Of a DNA stretch of 64,000 nucleotides, positions 11,207 to 21,400 are shown piece by piece. Numbering within the stretch: position 1 is the stretch's first letter; each line of letters begins with the position of its first letter. The translations under genes were made by a program, and so were the position numbers. Origin of the DNA: Arthrobacter hankyongi (GTDB lineage: Bacteria; Actinomycetota; Actinomycetes; Actinomycetales; Micrococcaceae); the NCBI RefSeq assembly GCF_022012395.1, contig NZ_JAKLTQ010000001.1, positions 1 to 64,000 on the forward strand. The letters run 5' to 3'. Under the pieces are notes generated by a model. That model ran no database searches and had not been told where the DNA came from. It saw only the letters and a list, made by a program, of their open reading frames with translations.

Positions 11207-11722
11207 TCAGCTGTTGCGCGAGGGATCGTCGGCGAACTGCAGGAATCGGGCCGCGACCTCGGTGCCGCCCTGCGGGTCCCGGGTCACCAGCAGCACCGTG
11301 TCATCGCCGGCAATGGTGCCCAGCACCGAGGGCATGACCGAGTGGTCGATGGCCAAGGCCAGGAAGTTCGCGGCCCCCGGCGGGGTCCGCAGCACCACCA
11401 GGTTGCCGGAGGCCTCGGCTGTGACCAGCAGGTCCGCGCACAGCTTGGCCAGCCGGGCATCGAGAATTTCCTGCGTGAGCCCGCTCTGCGGCGAGCGTTC
11501 CCCACCCTCGGCCGGGATCGCGTAGACCAGGGCGCCGTCCCCACTGCGGACCCGGACGGCCCCCAGCTCCACCAGGTCGCGGGATAGCGTGGCCTGGGTC
11601 ACCTGCACGCCGTCGGCCGCGAGCAGGGCAGCCAGCTCCGCCTGGGAACGCACGGACTGCCCGGTCAGGATCGCGGTGATCCGGGCCTGGCGGGCCGTCT
11701 TGGTGGTGGGCATGCTGGTCAT
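11207..11722 (-). CDS. argR: Arginine repressor
   Basis: Hexameric transcription factor (171 aa) that senses arginine and represses the arginine genes. The N-terminal winged helix-turn-helix is seen in the segment around QVTQATLSRDLVELGAVRV (about 40-58), and the C-terminal trimerisation and arginine-binding domain includes IAGDDTVLLVTRD with the two acidic residues that contact arginine. ATG 11722 has GGGAAGA upstream. Located inside the arginine cluster after argF, as in other actinobacteria, so it would be subject to its own control through the site before argC. Confidence 0.97.
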   Translation of the reverse strand: MTSMPTTKTARQARITAILTGQSVRSQAELAALLAADGVQVTQATLSRDLVELGAVRVRSGDGALVYAIPAEGGERSPQSGLTQEILDARLAKLCADLLVTAEASGNLVVLRTPPGAANFLALAIDHSVMPSVLGTIAGDDTVLLVTRDPQGGTEVAARFLQFADDPSRNS

Positions 11723-11757
11723 TGAAAGTCTTCCCGACAGTCTTCTCGCCGCAGCCT

Positions 11758-12732
11758 TCAGGATACCGACCGCAACGGGGCCAGGCCGGACTTGTCCATC
11801 AGCCAGGCCATCAGCGCCTTCTGCGCATGCAGCCGGTTCTCCGCCTCGTCCCAGACCACCGACTGCGGACCGTCGATCACCTCGGCGGAGATCTCATAGC
11901 CCCGGTAGGCGGGCAGGCAGTGCAGCACGATGGCGTCCGGCGCCGCCTGCTCCATGGCCGCGGCATCCACCGAGTAGTTGCGGAACAGCTGCTGGCGCTG
12001 GGCCTTTTCCTCTTCCTGGCCCATGGACACCCAGGTGTCCGTGGCAACGACGTCGGCACCGGCCAGGGCCGCCGCGGCGTCCGTGGTGACCAGCACCGAG
12101 CCGCCGGTTTCGGCGGCGCGTTCCTTGGCGGCGGCGACGACGGCGTCCGAGGGCAGGTAGCCTTCCGGCCCGGCAATCCTGATATTCATCCCCGCGGTGG
12201 CACAGGCGAGCAGGTACGAGTTGGCCATATTGTTGGCCGCATCGCCCAGGTAGGCCAGCGTCAGGCCGTTGAGCCCGCCCTTGTGTTCCTTGATTGTCAG
12301 CAGGTCCGCCAGCAGCTGGCACGGATGGTAGTCGTCCGAAAGCGAGTTGATCACCGGGACGCGGGAGATGGCGGCCATTTCCTCCAGGCCCGAGTGGGCG
12401 TAGGTCCGCCAGACCACGGTGGCGACCATGCGTTCGAGCACGCGGATGGTATCGGCTACCGATTCCTTGTGCCCGAGCTGGGATTCGCCGGGATTCATGA
12501 TCAGCGGCACCCCGCCCAGGTCCGCGATCCCGGCGGCGAAGGAGACCCGCGTGCGGGTGGAGGTCTTGTCGAAGATGACGGCGACCGTCCGGCGTCCGGC
12601 CCCGTCCCCGGCATAAGGCTGGTACAGGTACGGGGCCTTCTTCATGTCCGCGGCGAGGTCGAGGACTTCGGCCTGCTCGGCGGGACTGAGGTCGGTATCG
12701 ACCAGGAAATGGCGGATTCCGTTCTGGGTCAC
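11758..12732 (-). CDS. argF: Ornithine carbamoyltransferase
   Basis: Transfers the carbamoyl group to ornithine, giving citrulline (324 aa). Carbamoyl phosphate-binding STRTR is at 58-62, the second-substrate motif HPCQ sits in DDYHPCQLLAD, and the catalytic HCLP motif is near residue 280. The start is GTG at 12732 with AAAGGTGG just before it; a much longer open frame through argD is only an out-of-frame shadow. The GTG overlaps the argD stop codon as GTGA, so the two are translationally coupled. Confidence 0.97.
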   Translation of the reverse strand: MTQNGIRHFLVDTDLSPAEQAEVLDLAADMKKAPYLYQPYAGDGAGRRTVAVIFDKTSTRTRVSFAAGIADLGGVPLIMNPGESQLGHKESVADTIRVLERMVATVVWRTYAHSGLEEMAAISRVPVINSLSDDYHPCQLLADLLTIKEHKGGLNGLTLAYLGDAANNMANSYLLACATAGMNIRIAGPEGYLPSDAVVAAAKERAAETGGSVLVTTDAAAALAGADVVATDTWVSMGQEEEKAQRQQLFRNYSVDAAAMEQAAPDAIVLHCLPAYRGYEISAEVIDGPQSVVWDEAENRLHAQKALMAWLMDKSGLAPLRSVS

Positions 12733-14075
12733 TTTTCCACCTTTGCTTTGGATGCTTCGGAAGATGCGGAAGATTCGGCAGCCTGCCCGGCCACCGCGAT
12801 AATGCCCGGCAGCGCTTCGAGGAAGCTGGAGGCCTGACCGCGGGTCAGGATCAGCGGCGGAGCCAGCCGCAGCGTGTGCGGGCCGGGCGCGTTGATAATG
12901 AAACCGGCGTCGAGCCCGGCCTGGACTGCGGCCGGGGCGATGCCGCCCGGCATACCTGCGCCCAGGTCCTCGGCCAGGTCGAAGCCGATCAGCAGGCCCT
13001 CGCCCCGCACCTCGGCCACTCCCGCCGTCGAGGCCAGGCGCTCGCGCAGCCAGGCACCGACGTCGGACGCATTCTGCATCAGCCCGCGGGCCTCGATCGA
13101 GTGCAGCGTCGCCAGCGCGGCCGCGGTGGCCACCGGGTTGCCGCCAAACGTGGTCCCGTGCTGCCCGGCGCCGAGCAGTCCGGAAACTTCCTCGCCGAAG
13201 GTCACCAGCGCGCCGATCGGGAAGCCGCCGCCTAGGCCCTTGGCCAGGGTGATCGCGTCCGGAACGATCTGCTCGCCGCCGGCCACGGCGCCCTGGAAGG
13301 CGAACCAGTTTCCGGTACGGCCGACGCCGGACTGCACTTCGTCCAGGATGAGCAGGGCACCGGCCTCGCGGGTCACCTCGCGGGCGGCCTTCAGGTACCC
13401 CGGCGGCAGCGGCCGGACGCCGACCTCGCCCTGGATCGGTTCCAGCACGACGGCGGCAACAGTCCCGTCCACGGCAGCACGCAGTGCGTCCACGTCGCCG
13501 AACGGGATGTGCTCGACGCCGCCCGGCATTGGTTCGAACGGCTCCCGGTAGGCCTTCTTGGCGGTCAATGCGAGCGCCCCCATGGTGCGTCCGTGGAAGG
13601 CCCCCTCCAGGGCGATGATGCGCGTGCGCGGCTGCTCCGGCGTGCCGGCATTGCGCCGGGCCAGCTTGAAGGCCGCCTCGTTGGCCTCGGTACCGGAGTT
13701 GGCGAAGAACACCTTGGATCCGGCCGGCGCCTGGGCCAGTTCCAACAGCTTTTCCGCCAGGGCGATCTGGGTAGGACTGGTGAAGAAATTCGAGACATGG
13801 CCAAGCGTGGCCAGCTGGCTGGAGATGATGCTGGTCAGGAACGGATCCGCGTGGCCCAGTGCATTCACCGCGATCCCGCCGAGCAGGTCCAAGTACTCCT
13901 TGCCGTCGGCGTCCCACACGGTGCAGCCGCTGCCGCGCACCAGCACCCGCTGCGGGGTGCCGAACACGCCCATCAGCGAATGGTTGTAGCGGGCCAGCAG
14001 CTCCTGGTTGTGCAGGCCCTCCAGGTGGGCCAGCTGGGCCGCCGTGCCGATGCCGGCCTGCCGTACGTCGCTCAT
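12729..14075 (-). CDS. argD: Acetylornithine aminotransferase
   Basis: Pyridoxal phosphate enzyme of aminotransferase class III (448 aa) that makes N-acetylornithine from the semialdehyde; relatives also act in lysine synthesis. The cofactor lysine is K279 in [12 protein letters not shown]; the cofactor-binding [13 protein letters not shown] lies near 123-135 and the [14 protein letters not shown] block near 242-255. The C-terminus carries a short Ser/Ala/Lys-rich tail after residue ~430 that is not part of the fold. Overlaps argB upstream (ATGA) and argF downstream (GTGA) by four bases each. Confidence 0.97.
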   Translation of the reverse strand: MSDVRQAGIGTAAQLAHLEGLHNQELLARYNHSLMGVFGTPQRVLVRGSGCTVWDADGKEYLDLLGGIAVNALGHADPFLTSIISSQLATLGHVSNFFTSPTQIALAEKLLELAQAPAGSKVFFANSGTEANEAAFKLARRNAGTPEQPRTRIIALEGAFHGRTMGALALTAKKAYREPFEPMPGGVEHIPFGDVDALRAAVDGTVAAVVLEPIQGEVGVRPLPPGYLKAAREVTREAGALLILDEVQSGVGRTGNWFAFQGAVAGGEQIVPDAITLAKGLGGGFPIGALVTFGEEVSGLLGAGQHGTTFGGNPVATAAALATLHSIEARGLMQNASDVGAWLRERLASTAGVAEVRGEGLLIGFDLAEDLGAGMPGGIAPAAVQAGLDAGFIINAPGPHTLRLAPPLILTRGQASSFLEALPGIIAVAGQAAESSASSEASKAKVEK

Positions 14076-14983
14076 GCGTCATCTCCGTCCGGGACGATCT
14101 GGGTACCAATCCCTGCCGTCGTGAAAATCTCCAACAGAATCGAATGGGCCATGCGACCGTCCACGACCGCAGCGCGTTCCACTCCCCCGTCCACGGCCTT
14201 CAGGCAGGCCTCCATCTTCGGAATCATGCCGGATTCCAGCCGGGGCAGCAGCCCGCGCAGGTCCGAGGCAGTCAGCGAGGAAATCAGCGAGGACCGGTCC
14301 GGCCAGTTGGCGTAGAGTCCTTCGACGTCGGTGAGGACCACCAGGCGCGAGGCATGCAGCGCCTCGGCCACCGCTGCGGCGGCCGTGTCGGCATTGACGT
14401 TGAGTACCTGGCTGGTGGGTTCGCCGCTGTGGCCGATTTCCGGGGCGACCGTGGAGATCACCGGGATCCGTCCGGCCTCGAGCAGGTCCAGGATGGCAGA
14501 GGGGTTCACCCCCACCACCTCGCCGACCAGGCCCAGGTCCACTTCCTCGCCGTCCACCACGGTGCCGGTGCGCACGGCCTGCAGCAGGCCGCCGTCTTCC
14601 CCGGACATACCGACGGCATAGGGGCCGTGCGAGTTGATCAGGCCCACCAGTTCGCGCCCGACCTGGCCGGTGAGCACCATCCGGACTACGTCCATGGCCT
14701 CGGGGGTGGTGACGCGCAGGCCGCCCTTGAATTCGGACTCGATGCCCACTTTGGCGAGCATGGCATTGATCTGCGGACCGCCCCCGTGCACCACCACAGG
14801 CCGGATGCCCACATGGTGGAGGAAGACAATGTCTTCGGCGAAGGCCCGGCGCAGCTCGTCGTTGACCATGGCGTTGCCGCCGTACTTGACGACCATGGTG
14901 GTCCCGGCGAAGCGTTTGATCCAGGGCAGCGCCTCGATCAGCGTCGCGGCCTTGTCCTGGGCCACCAGCATTGAAGTGTTCAT
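14072..14983 (-). CDS. argB: Acetylglutamate kinase
   Basis: Phosphorylates N-acetylglutamate (303 aa), usually the arginine-inhibited step. Amino acid kinase fold with [10 protein letters not shown] near residue 30, [14 protein letters not shown] near 60-73 and the C-terminal [10 protein letters not shown] region. ATG 14983 is chosen, with AGGATCC upstream and 10 bases after the argJ stop; an in-frame GTG-type extension to 15025 would overlap argJ and is unlikely. The stop codon overlaps the argD start as ATGA. Confidence 0.97.
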   Translation of the reverse strand: MNTSMLVAQDKAATLIEALPWIKRFAGTTMVVKYGGNAMVNDELRRAFAEDIVFLHHVGIRPVVVHGGGPQINAMLAKVGIESEFKGGLRVTTPEAMDVVRMVLTGQVGRELVGLINSHGPYAVGMSGEDGGLLQAVRTGTVVDGEEVDLGLVGEVVGVNPSAILDLLEAGRIPVISTVAPEIGHSGEPTSQVLNVNADTAAAAVAEALHASRLVVLTDVEGLYANWPDRSSLISSLTASDLRGLLPRLESGMIPKMEACLKAVDGGVERAAVVDGRMAHSILLEIFTTAGIGTQIVPDGDDA

Positions 14984-14993
14984 GGGGATCCTG

Positions 14994-16145
14994 TCAGCTG
15001 GAGTACGCGGAGTTTTCTTCCACATAGTCGTGGGTCAGGTCATTGGTCCAGATGGTGGCGGTCTCACCGCCGGCGTTCAGGTCGATCACCACTTCCACCT
15101 CGCGGCCGGACAGGTCCACCAGGCTGCGCGGCTCGCCGACGCCACCGTTGCGGCACACCTGGACGCCGTTCATCGACACGTTCAGCTGCCCCGGTTCGAA
15201 GGCTGCATCCGTGGTGCCGACGGCGGAGAGCACGCGGCCCCAGTTCGGGTCGTTGCCGAAGATCGCGGTCTTGAACAGGTTGGACCGGGCGACGGCCCGG
15301 CTGACGGTTTCGGCATCCGACTCGGTGGCGGCGTTCACCGTGGTGATGGCGATGTCGTGGCTGGCACCCTCGGCATCGGTGATCAGCTGCCGGGCCAGGT
15401 CCGCACAGACCTGGGTTAGCCCGGCGGTGAATTCCGCCAGGCCCGGAGCCGTCCCGGAGGCGGCCGAGGACATCAGCACCACCGTGTCGTTGGTGGACAT
15501 GCAGCCGTCGGAATCGGTGCGGTCGAAGGTCACCCGGGTGGCCTCCCGCAGCGCCGAATCGAGGGCCGCCGGTTCCACCTCGGCATCCGTGGTGATGACG
15601 ACCAGCATCGTGGCCAGGCCCGGAGCCAGCATGCCGGCACCCTTGGCCATGCCGCCGATGCTGTAGCCGGGGCCGGAGAATCCTGCCTGCTTGGAGACGG
15701 TGTCGGTGGTCATGATCGCGCTGGCCGCGGCCGCACCGCCGTCGCCGGCCAGCGCCGCGGCCGCGGCCTCGACACCGGGCAGGATCTTGTCCATCGGCAG
15801 CTGCTCGCCGATCAGGCCGGTGGAGCAGACCACCACGTCCCCGGCGGAGATACCCAGCACTTCGGCGGTCTTCTCCGCGGTGGCATGGGTGTTCTGGAAG
15901 CCTTCCGCACCGGTGCACGCGTTGGCCCCGCCGGAATTGAGGATGACGGCGTCCACCCGGGTGTCGCTGACCACCTGGCGGGACCACAGCACCGGGGCGG
16001 CAGCCACCCGGTTGGACGTGAAGACCGCCGCGGCCGCCTTGGCCGGCCCGTCGTTGACGACCAGCGCCATATCCGGTTTGCCGGAAGCCTTCAGGCCGGC
16101 GGTGATGCCCGCGGCACGGAAGCCTTTGGGGGTTGTGACGCTCAC
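14994..16145 (-). CDS. argJ: Bifunctional ornithine acetyltransferase / N-acetylglutamate synthase
   Basis: Moves the acetyl group from acetylornithine to glutamate and so recycles it; bifunctional members also use acetyl-CoA (383 aa). The protein cuts itself into two chains: the [14 protein letters not shown] stretch places the nucleophile at Thr179 of the ATML site. No separate early acetylglutamate synthase gene lies in the cluster, consistent with but not proof of bifunctionality. Start is GTG, overlapping the argC stop as GTGA. Confidence 0.96.
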   Translation of the reverse strand: MSVTTPKGFRAAGITAGLKASGKPDMALVVNDGPAKAAAAVFTSNRVAAAPVLWSRQVVSDTRVDAVILNSGGANACTGAEGFQNTHATAEKTAEVLGISAGDVVVCSTGLIGEQLPMDKILPGVEAAAAALAGDGGAAAASAIMTTDTVSKQAGFSGPGYSIGGMAKGAGMLAPGLATMLVVITTDAEVEPAALDSALREATRVTFDRTDSDGCMSTNDTVVLMSSAASGTAPGLAEFTAGLTQVCADLARQLITDAEGASHDIAITTVNAATESDAETVSRAVARSNLFKTAIFGNDPNWGRVLSAVGTTDAAFEPGQLNVSMNGVQVCRNGGVGEPRSLVDLSGREVEVVIDLNAGGETATIWTNDLTHDYVEENSAYSS

Positions 16146-17185
16146 GGTGCTACTCCCTGGTGGGTCAGGCCCGCGGTCTCCTCGAGGCCCAGGGCAATGT
16201 TCATGGACTGGATGGCGCCGCCGGCAGTGCCTTTGGCCAGGTTGTCGATGGCGCAGCTGACGATGACCCGGCCGCTGTGCGCATCGAAAGCCAGCTGCAT
16301 CACCGCATGGTTCGAGCCGAGGACGGCCTTGGTGTGCGGCCAGCGTCCCTCAGGCAGCAGGTGCACGAACGGCTCGTCCGCGTAGGCGGCGGCCCAGGCT
16401 TCGCGCAGCTCATGGGCAAGCGCGGTGGCGCTGGCGCCGGGCCGGGCCTTCGCGGTGGCGGTGGTGAGGATGCCGCGGCTCATCGGCGCCAGCGTGGGCG
16501 TGAAGGAAACCGTCACCTGCCCGCCGGCCGCCGCGCTGAGCCCCTGCTCGATCTCCGGAGTGTGCCGGTGGCCGCCGCCGACGCCGTAGGGGTTCATGCC
16601 GCCCATGACTTCCGAGCCGAGCAGGTTGACCTTGGCGGACTTGCCGGCGCCGGAGGTGCCGGAGGCGGAGACGATCACCACGTCGTCGTGTTCGAGCAGC
16701 CCGGCGGCGAAGCCCGGGGCCAGGGCCAGCAGCGAGCTGGTCGGATAGCAGCCCGGCACGGCGATGCGCCGGGCATTGCGCAGCCGCTCGCGGTGGCCGG
16801 GCAGCTCGGGCAGCCCGTACGGCCACGTGCCGGCGTGGGCCGACCCGTAGAACTTCTCCCAGGCCAGCGGGTCCTCGAGGCGGTGGTCCGCCCCGGCGTC
16901 GATCACCAAGGTGTCCTCGGGCAGCTGGGCGGCAATTTCGGCGCTCGCGCCGTGCGGCAGCGCCAGGAAGACGACATCATGGCCCGCAAGGTTCTCCACC
17001 GTCGTGTCTGACAGTTCCCGGCCGGCCAGCGAATGCAGGTGGGGCTGGAGTTCGCCCAGCAGCGACCCGGCATTGCTGTGGGCCGTGATGGCCCCGATGG
17101 TCACGTCCGGATGGCTGGCCAGCAGGCGCAGGACTTCGCCCCCGGCGTAGCCGCTGGCACCGGAAACGGCAACAGAAAAACTCAT
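16142..17185 (-). CDS. argC: N-acetyl-gamma-glutamyl-phosphate reductase
   Basis: NADPH-dependent third step of arginine synthesis (347 aa). N-terminal nucleotide-binding GASGYAGGE is at 9-17 and the catalytic cysteine is Cys146 in PGCYPTS. ATG 17185 is preferred over the upstream ATG at 17197: TATGGT ends seven bases before it and there is no ribosome site, as for a leaderless message. It is first in the argCJBDFR run, and the AT-rich palindromic stretch at 17207-17233 just upstream is the likely ArgR target. Confidence 0.96.
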   Translation of the reverse strand: MSFSVAVSGASGYAGGEVLRLLASHPDVTIGAITAHSNAGSLLGELQPHLHSLAGRELSDTTVENLAGHDVVFLALPHGASAEIAAQLPEDTLVIDAGADHRLEDPLAWEKFYGSAHAGTWPYGLPELPGHRERLRNARRIAVPGCYPTSSLLALAPGFAAGLLEHDDVVIVSASGTSGAGKSAKVNLLGSEVMGGMNPYGVGGGHRHTPEIEQGLSAAAGGQVTVSFTPTLAPMSRGILTTATAKARPGASATALAHELREAWAAAYADEPFVHLLPEGRWPHTKAVLGSNHAVMQLAFDAHSGRVIVSCAIDNLAKGTAGGAIQSMNIALGLEETAGLTHQGVAP

Positions 17186-17192
17186 AGCAACC

Positions 17193-17233
17193 ACCATACA
17201 GCAAAGTTATGCATTAGTCATGATATTTATGCA
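17193..17233 (-). promoter_or_regulatory. argC promoter with candidate ARG boxes
   Basis: Within a GC-rich setting, 17207-17233 is strikingly AT-rich and holds TTATGCA twice, 20 bases apart, with TCATGA between them. On the minus strand this reads as TGCAT-AAAT-ATCAT and overlaps a second half site, which resembles tandem ARG boxes (18-base sites repeated at 20-21 bases). TATGGT at 17193-17198 is the likely -10. ArgR bound here would cover the -35 region. Family knowledge gives the role; the exact site borders are inferred. Confidence 0.6.
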
Positions 17234-17341
17234 CATCCCCTTCGGCGGGCACCCTGTGGCGCTCCAGCCGCCCGAGGGCCGCCCTAGGATGGTGTGCAGA
17301 TCCCCACCAGCCTAGTAGCCAGACCGAGGAAAGGACCCTCT

Positions 17342-18349
17342 GTGACCGAGAATCCCGGAAACTCGCCCCGAACCGCCAAGGCCACCGCAAAAGCCATTGT
17401 GGCAGCAGCCCCCGGCGGGCCAGAAGTGCTGCAGCTGCAGGACGTGGAGATCCCCTCCCCCGGCCCGGGCCAGCTGCTGGTCAAGGTGGCCGCGGCCGGG
17501 GTGAATTTCATCGAAACCTACGAGCGCAGCGGGACCTACAAGGTGTCCTTCCCCTTCACTCCGGGCAGCGAGGCCGCCGGCACCGTGGCCGCCGTGGGCG
17601 AAGGCGTCACCGGAGTCGCAGCCGGAGACCGGGTGGCATTCTGCGAGGGTGCCGGGACCTATGGGCAGTACGCCCTGGTCCGGGCCGAGGCAGCACTGCC
17701 GGTACCCGACGGCGTCGGCTTCGAGGCCGCCGCCGCGCTCCCGCTGCAGGGCATGACGGCCCACTACCTGGTCAATTCCAGCTTCAAGGCGGGCCCGGAG
17801 CACACGGTGCTCACCCACGCCGGCGCCGGCGGCGTCGGACTGCTGCTGACCCAGCTGCTCAAGGCCAAGGGCGCCCGGGTGATCACCACGGTCTCCTCGG
17901 ACGAGAAGGAGGCCCTGGCCCGGTCCGCAGGCGCCGACGAGGTGCTGCGCTACGAGGGCTTCCCCGAAAAGGTCCGGGGACTGACCAATGGCACCGGTGT
18001 GGACGTGGTGTACGACGGCGTCGGCAAGGACACGTTCGACGGCTCCCTGGCGTCGCTGCGCAAGCGCGGCATGTTGGTGCTCTTCGGCGGCGCCTCGGGC
18101 CAGGTCCCGCCGTTCGACCTGCAGCGGCTGAACGCCGGCGGCTCACTGTTCGTCACCCGGCCCAAACTGGCGGACCACCTGCTGACCCCGGAGGAACGGC
18201 AGTGGCGCTCGCGCGAAATTTTCGACGCGGTGCTGGCCGGTCGGCTGGACGTCCGGATCGGCGGCACTTATCCACTGGCCGAGGCAGCCCGGGCGCACGA
18301 GGACCTGCAGGCCCGGCGCACTACCGGCAAGGTACTGCTCGTGCCGTAA
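17342..18349 (+). CDS. Quinone oxidoreductase, zinc-free MDR family
   Basis: NADPH-dependent quinone reductase-like enzyme of the medium-chain dehydrogenase/reductase superfamily (335 aa). An N-terminal GroES-like domain includes GVNFIETYERSGTYK and PFTPGSEAAG; the Rossmann part has HAGAGGVGLLLTQLLKAKGA and the C-terminus ARAHEDLQARRTTGKVLL, typical of Qor proteins. No zinc-ligand set of the alcohol dehydrogenases is present. GTG 17342 follows GAGGAAAGGA; an upstream ATG-type extension is less likely. Divergent from argC; it ends about 60 bases before the synthetase gene. Confidence 0.92.
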   Translation: MTENPGNSPRTAKATAKAIVAAAPGGPEVLQLQDVEIPSPGPGQLLVKVAAAGVNFIETYERSGTYKVSFPFTPGSEAAGTVAAVGEGVTGVAAGDRVAFCEGAGTYGQYALVRAEAALPVPDGVGFEAAAALPLQGMTAHYLVNSSFKAGPEHTVLTHAGAGGVGLLLTQLLKAKGARVITTVSSDEKEALARSAGADEVLRYEGFPEKVRGLTNGTGVDVVYDGVGKDTFDGSLASLRKRGMLVLFGGASGQVPPFDLQRLNAGGSLFVTRPKLADHLLTPEERQWRSREIFDAVLAGRLDVRIGGTYPLAEAARAHEDLQARRTTGKVLLVP

Positions 18350-18411
18350 CACCTGACCGGCTACGGTGGGGTGTATACCTCCTGTTAACCTTCTTGCGGC
18401 AGGCTTTTGAA

Positions 18412-21400
18412 GTGACTCTGCTTTTACCCCAGTTGCCAGGTTCGGCCCGCGCGCCGCACTCGCGCACGCTGCCTGAAATCATCGCCGCGAGCGCGCAGGC
18501 CTACCCGGAGGCGACGGCGCTGGATGACGGCCGGCAGGCGCTCACCTACGCCGAACTGCTCGAGGAGGTGCGGGCCAAAGGCCGCCAACTGCAGCAGGCC
18601 GGCTTCGGCGCCGGAGACAAGATCGGCATCCGCATTCCCTCCGGAACGCGCGAGCTGTACATCAGCATCCTGGCCACGCTGGAGATCGGTGCCGCCTACG
18701 TGCCGGTGGATGCCGACGACCCGGACGAACGTGCCCGGCTGGTCTTCGGCGAGGCCCAGGTGGCCGGCGTCCTCGGCGCCGGCGGGGAAATCACCGTGGC
18801 CCCGGTGCCCGGTACGGCTCCCGACCGGCGCACGGCGCTGCCGTCCGACGACGCGTGGGTAATCTTCACCTCGGGCTCTACCGGCACCCCGAAGGGCGTT
18901 GCCGTCACCCACCGCTCCGCGGCGGCCTTCGTGGACGCCGAAGCGGAACTGTTCCTGCAGCAGGAGCCGCTGGGTCCGCAGGACCGCGTGCTCGCCGGAC
19001 TCTCGGTTGCCTTCGACGCCTCCTGCGAGGAAATGTGGCTGGCCTGGCGGCACGGCGCCTGCCTGGTGCCCGCGCCGCGGTCGCTGGTGCGCAGCGGCAT
19101 GGACCTGGGCCCATGGCTGGTGGACAAGAGCATCACCGCCGTCTCCACCGTGCCTACCCTGGCCGCGCTGTGGCCGGCCGAGGCGTTGGAGAACGTCCGG
19201 CTGCTGATCTTCGGCGGCGAAGCCTGCCCACCCGAACTGGCCGCGCGGCTGGCCGTCCCTTCCCGCGAGGTCTGGAACACCTACGGGCCCACCGAGGCTA
19301 CCGTGGTCGCCTGTGCCGCACTGATGGACGGCACCGGCCCGGTGCGGATCGGCCTGCCGCTGGACGGCTGGGACCTGGCCGTGGTGGACGCCGACGGCGT
19401 ACCGGTGGCCGAAGGCGGCACCGGTGAGCTGATCATCGGCGGCGTCGGGCTGGCCCGCTACCTGGACCCGGCGAAAGACGCCGAAAAGTACGCACCAATG
19501 CCGACACTGGGCTGGGAACGCGCCTACCGCAGCGGAGACCTGGTCGTCTACGAACCCGCCGGCCTGATCTTCGCCGGGCGCGCGGACGAGCAGGTCAAAC
19601 TCGGCGGACGGCGGATCGAACTGGGCGAGGTGGACGCCGCCCTGCAGGCGCTGCCGGACGTGCATGGGGCCGCGGCCGCCGTGAAGACGACGGCAGCCGG
19701 GAACCAGGTGCTGGTCGGCTACCTTGCCACCGGCGCCGAGTACGACCTGACGGCCGCCAGGGCCCGGCTCACGGAACAGTTGCCGGCACCGCTGGTGCCG
19801 CTGCTGGCTATCGTGGACACGCTGCCGACGAAGACCAGCGGCAAGGTGGACCGCGAGGCGCTGCCCTGGCCCCTGCCCGGCACCGAACCGGATGCGGGCA
19901 GCAAGCTTGAACTGGACCCCGAAACCCAGTGGATCGTGGACCAGTGGGCCGCGGTGCTGGGCACGTCGCCGGGCTCGCTGGACGCAGACTTCTTCACCCA
20001 CGGCGGCGGTTCCCTGGCGGCCGCCCAACTCGTGTCGGCGCTGCGCGTGCGCTATCCGACCATCGCCGTCGCCGAAATCTACGCCCACCCGCGTGTAGGA
20101 GCACTGGTCGAGGCGGTAAGGCAGTCGGAGCCGGACGGCATTCCGGCCGCCCCGCAGGAACGCGAAGTCCGCCGGACCCAGCGCAAGACCCAGATCTTCC
20201 AGACGCTCATGGGCATTCCGCTGAACGTGCTGTCGGGCATGCGCTGGCTGACCTACCTCATGATCCTCAACAACACGCTGGTCCAGCTGGGTGTCTTCAC
20301 CGGCGCACCGGTCATCTCCTGGTGGTGGGTACTGGCCAGCTGGGTGGTGTTCGTCAGCCCGCCCGGGCGGATGGCCATCGCCGTCGCCGCCGCCCGGCTG
20401 CTGCTGCGCGGCGTCGGCCCGGGCAACTACCCGCGCTCGGGCAAGGTGCACCTGCGGCTGTGGCTGGCCGAGCAGATCGCAGACATGGCCGGTGCCGTCT
20501 CCCTCGCCAGCGCTCCCTTCGTGCCCTACTATGCCCGGGCGCTGGGGGCGCGGATCGGCCGGAATGTGGACCTGCATTCGGTCCCGCCGGTGACCGGCCT
20601 GCTCACGCTGGGCAGCGGCGCCTCGATCGAACCGGAGGTGGACCTGGCCGGCTGGTGGATCGACGGGGACCGGGTGCATATCGGAACCATCGAGGTGGGT
20701 CCCGGCGCCACGGTGGGATCGCGCAGCACGCTCCTGCCCGGTGCGAGCATCGGCGCCCACGCCAGCATTGCACCGGGCTCCGCGGTCACCGGCCCGGTCA
20801 AGGCCGGGCTGCATTTCTCCGGCTCCCCGGCCCAGCGCGCCGGAAAGGCCCGGACTGGCTGGCCGGAACCGCCGGGCAATTCCAGCCCGCTCTGGAGCGT
20901 GTTCTACCCCGTGGCCTCCGGCCTGCTGGCCCTGATCCCCTACCTTTCGGCGGTGGCTGCCATCGCCGTGGCCGTCCTGGTGCTGCCGGACACCGCCAGC
21001 GGGGGCCTCTCCGCCACCTTCTGGCCGCTGCTGGCGGCCGTCCCGCTGGCCGCCGCGGTCTGGTACCTGGCCAACCTGCTGCTGATCGCCGTCGTCGTCC
21101 GGTTGCTCGGGATCGGGCTGGTTCCCGGCTACCACCGGGTCCGCAGCCGGATCGGCTGGCAGGTCTGGGCCACCGAACGGGTCCTGGACCTGGCCCGGGA
21201 CCAGCTCTTCGCCACCTACGCCAGCCTGTTCACCCCGGTCTGGCTGCGCCTGCTCGGTGCCAAGGTGGGCAAGAACGTGGAAGCCTCCACGGTGCTGCTG
21301 GTGCCCAAAATGACCACCGTGGGGGAAGGCGCGTTCCTAGCCGATGACACCATGGTGGCCTCCTACGAACTGGGCGGCGGCTGGATGAAGATCGCCCCGG

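Noticed and set aside
11758-14109. Apparent 783-residue fusion ending in ArgF
   Set aside because: The upstream part is argD read in the wrong frame. The true argF starts at GTG 12732 with its own ribosome site and overlaps the argD stop.
18202-18411. Longer N-terminus for the Pls/PosA-like synthetase
   Set aside because: The extension lies inside the quinone oxidoreductase gene in another frame, and the adenylation domain begins soon after GTG 18412.
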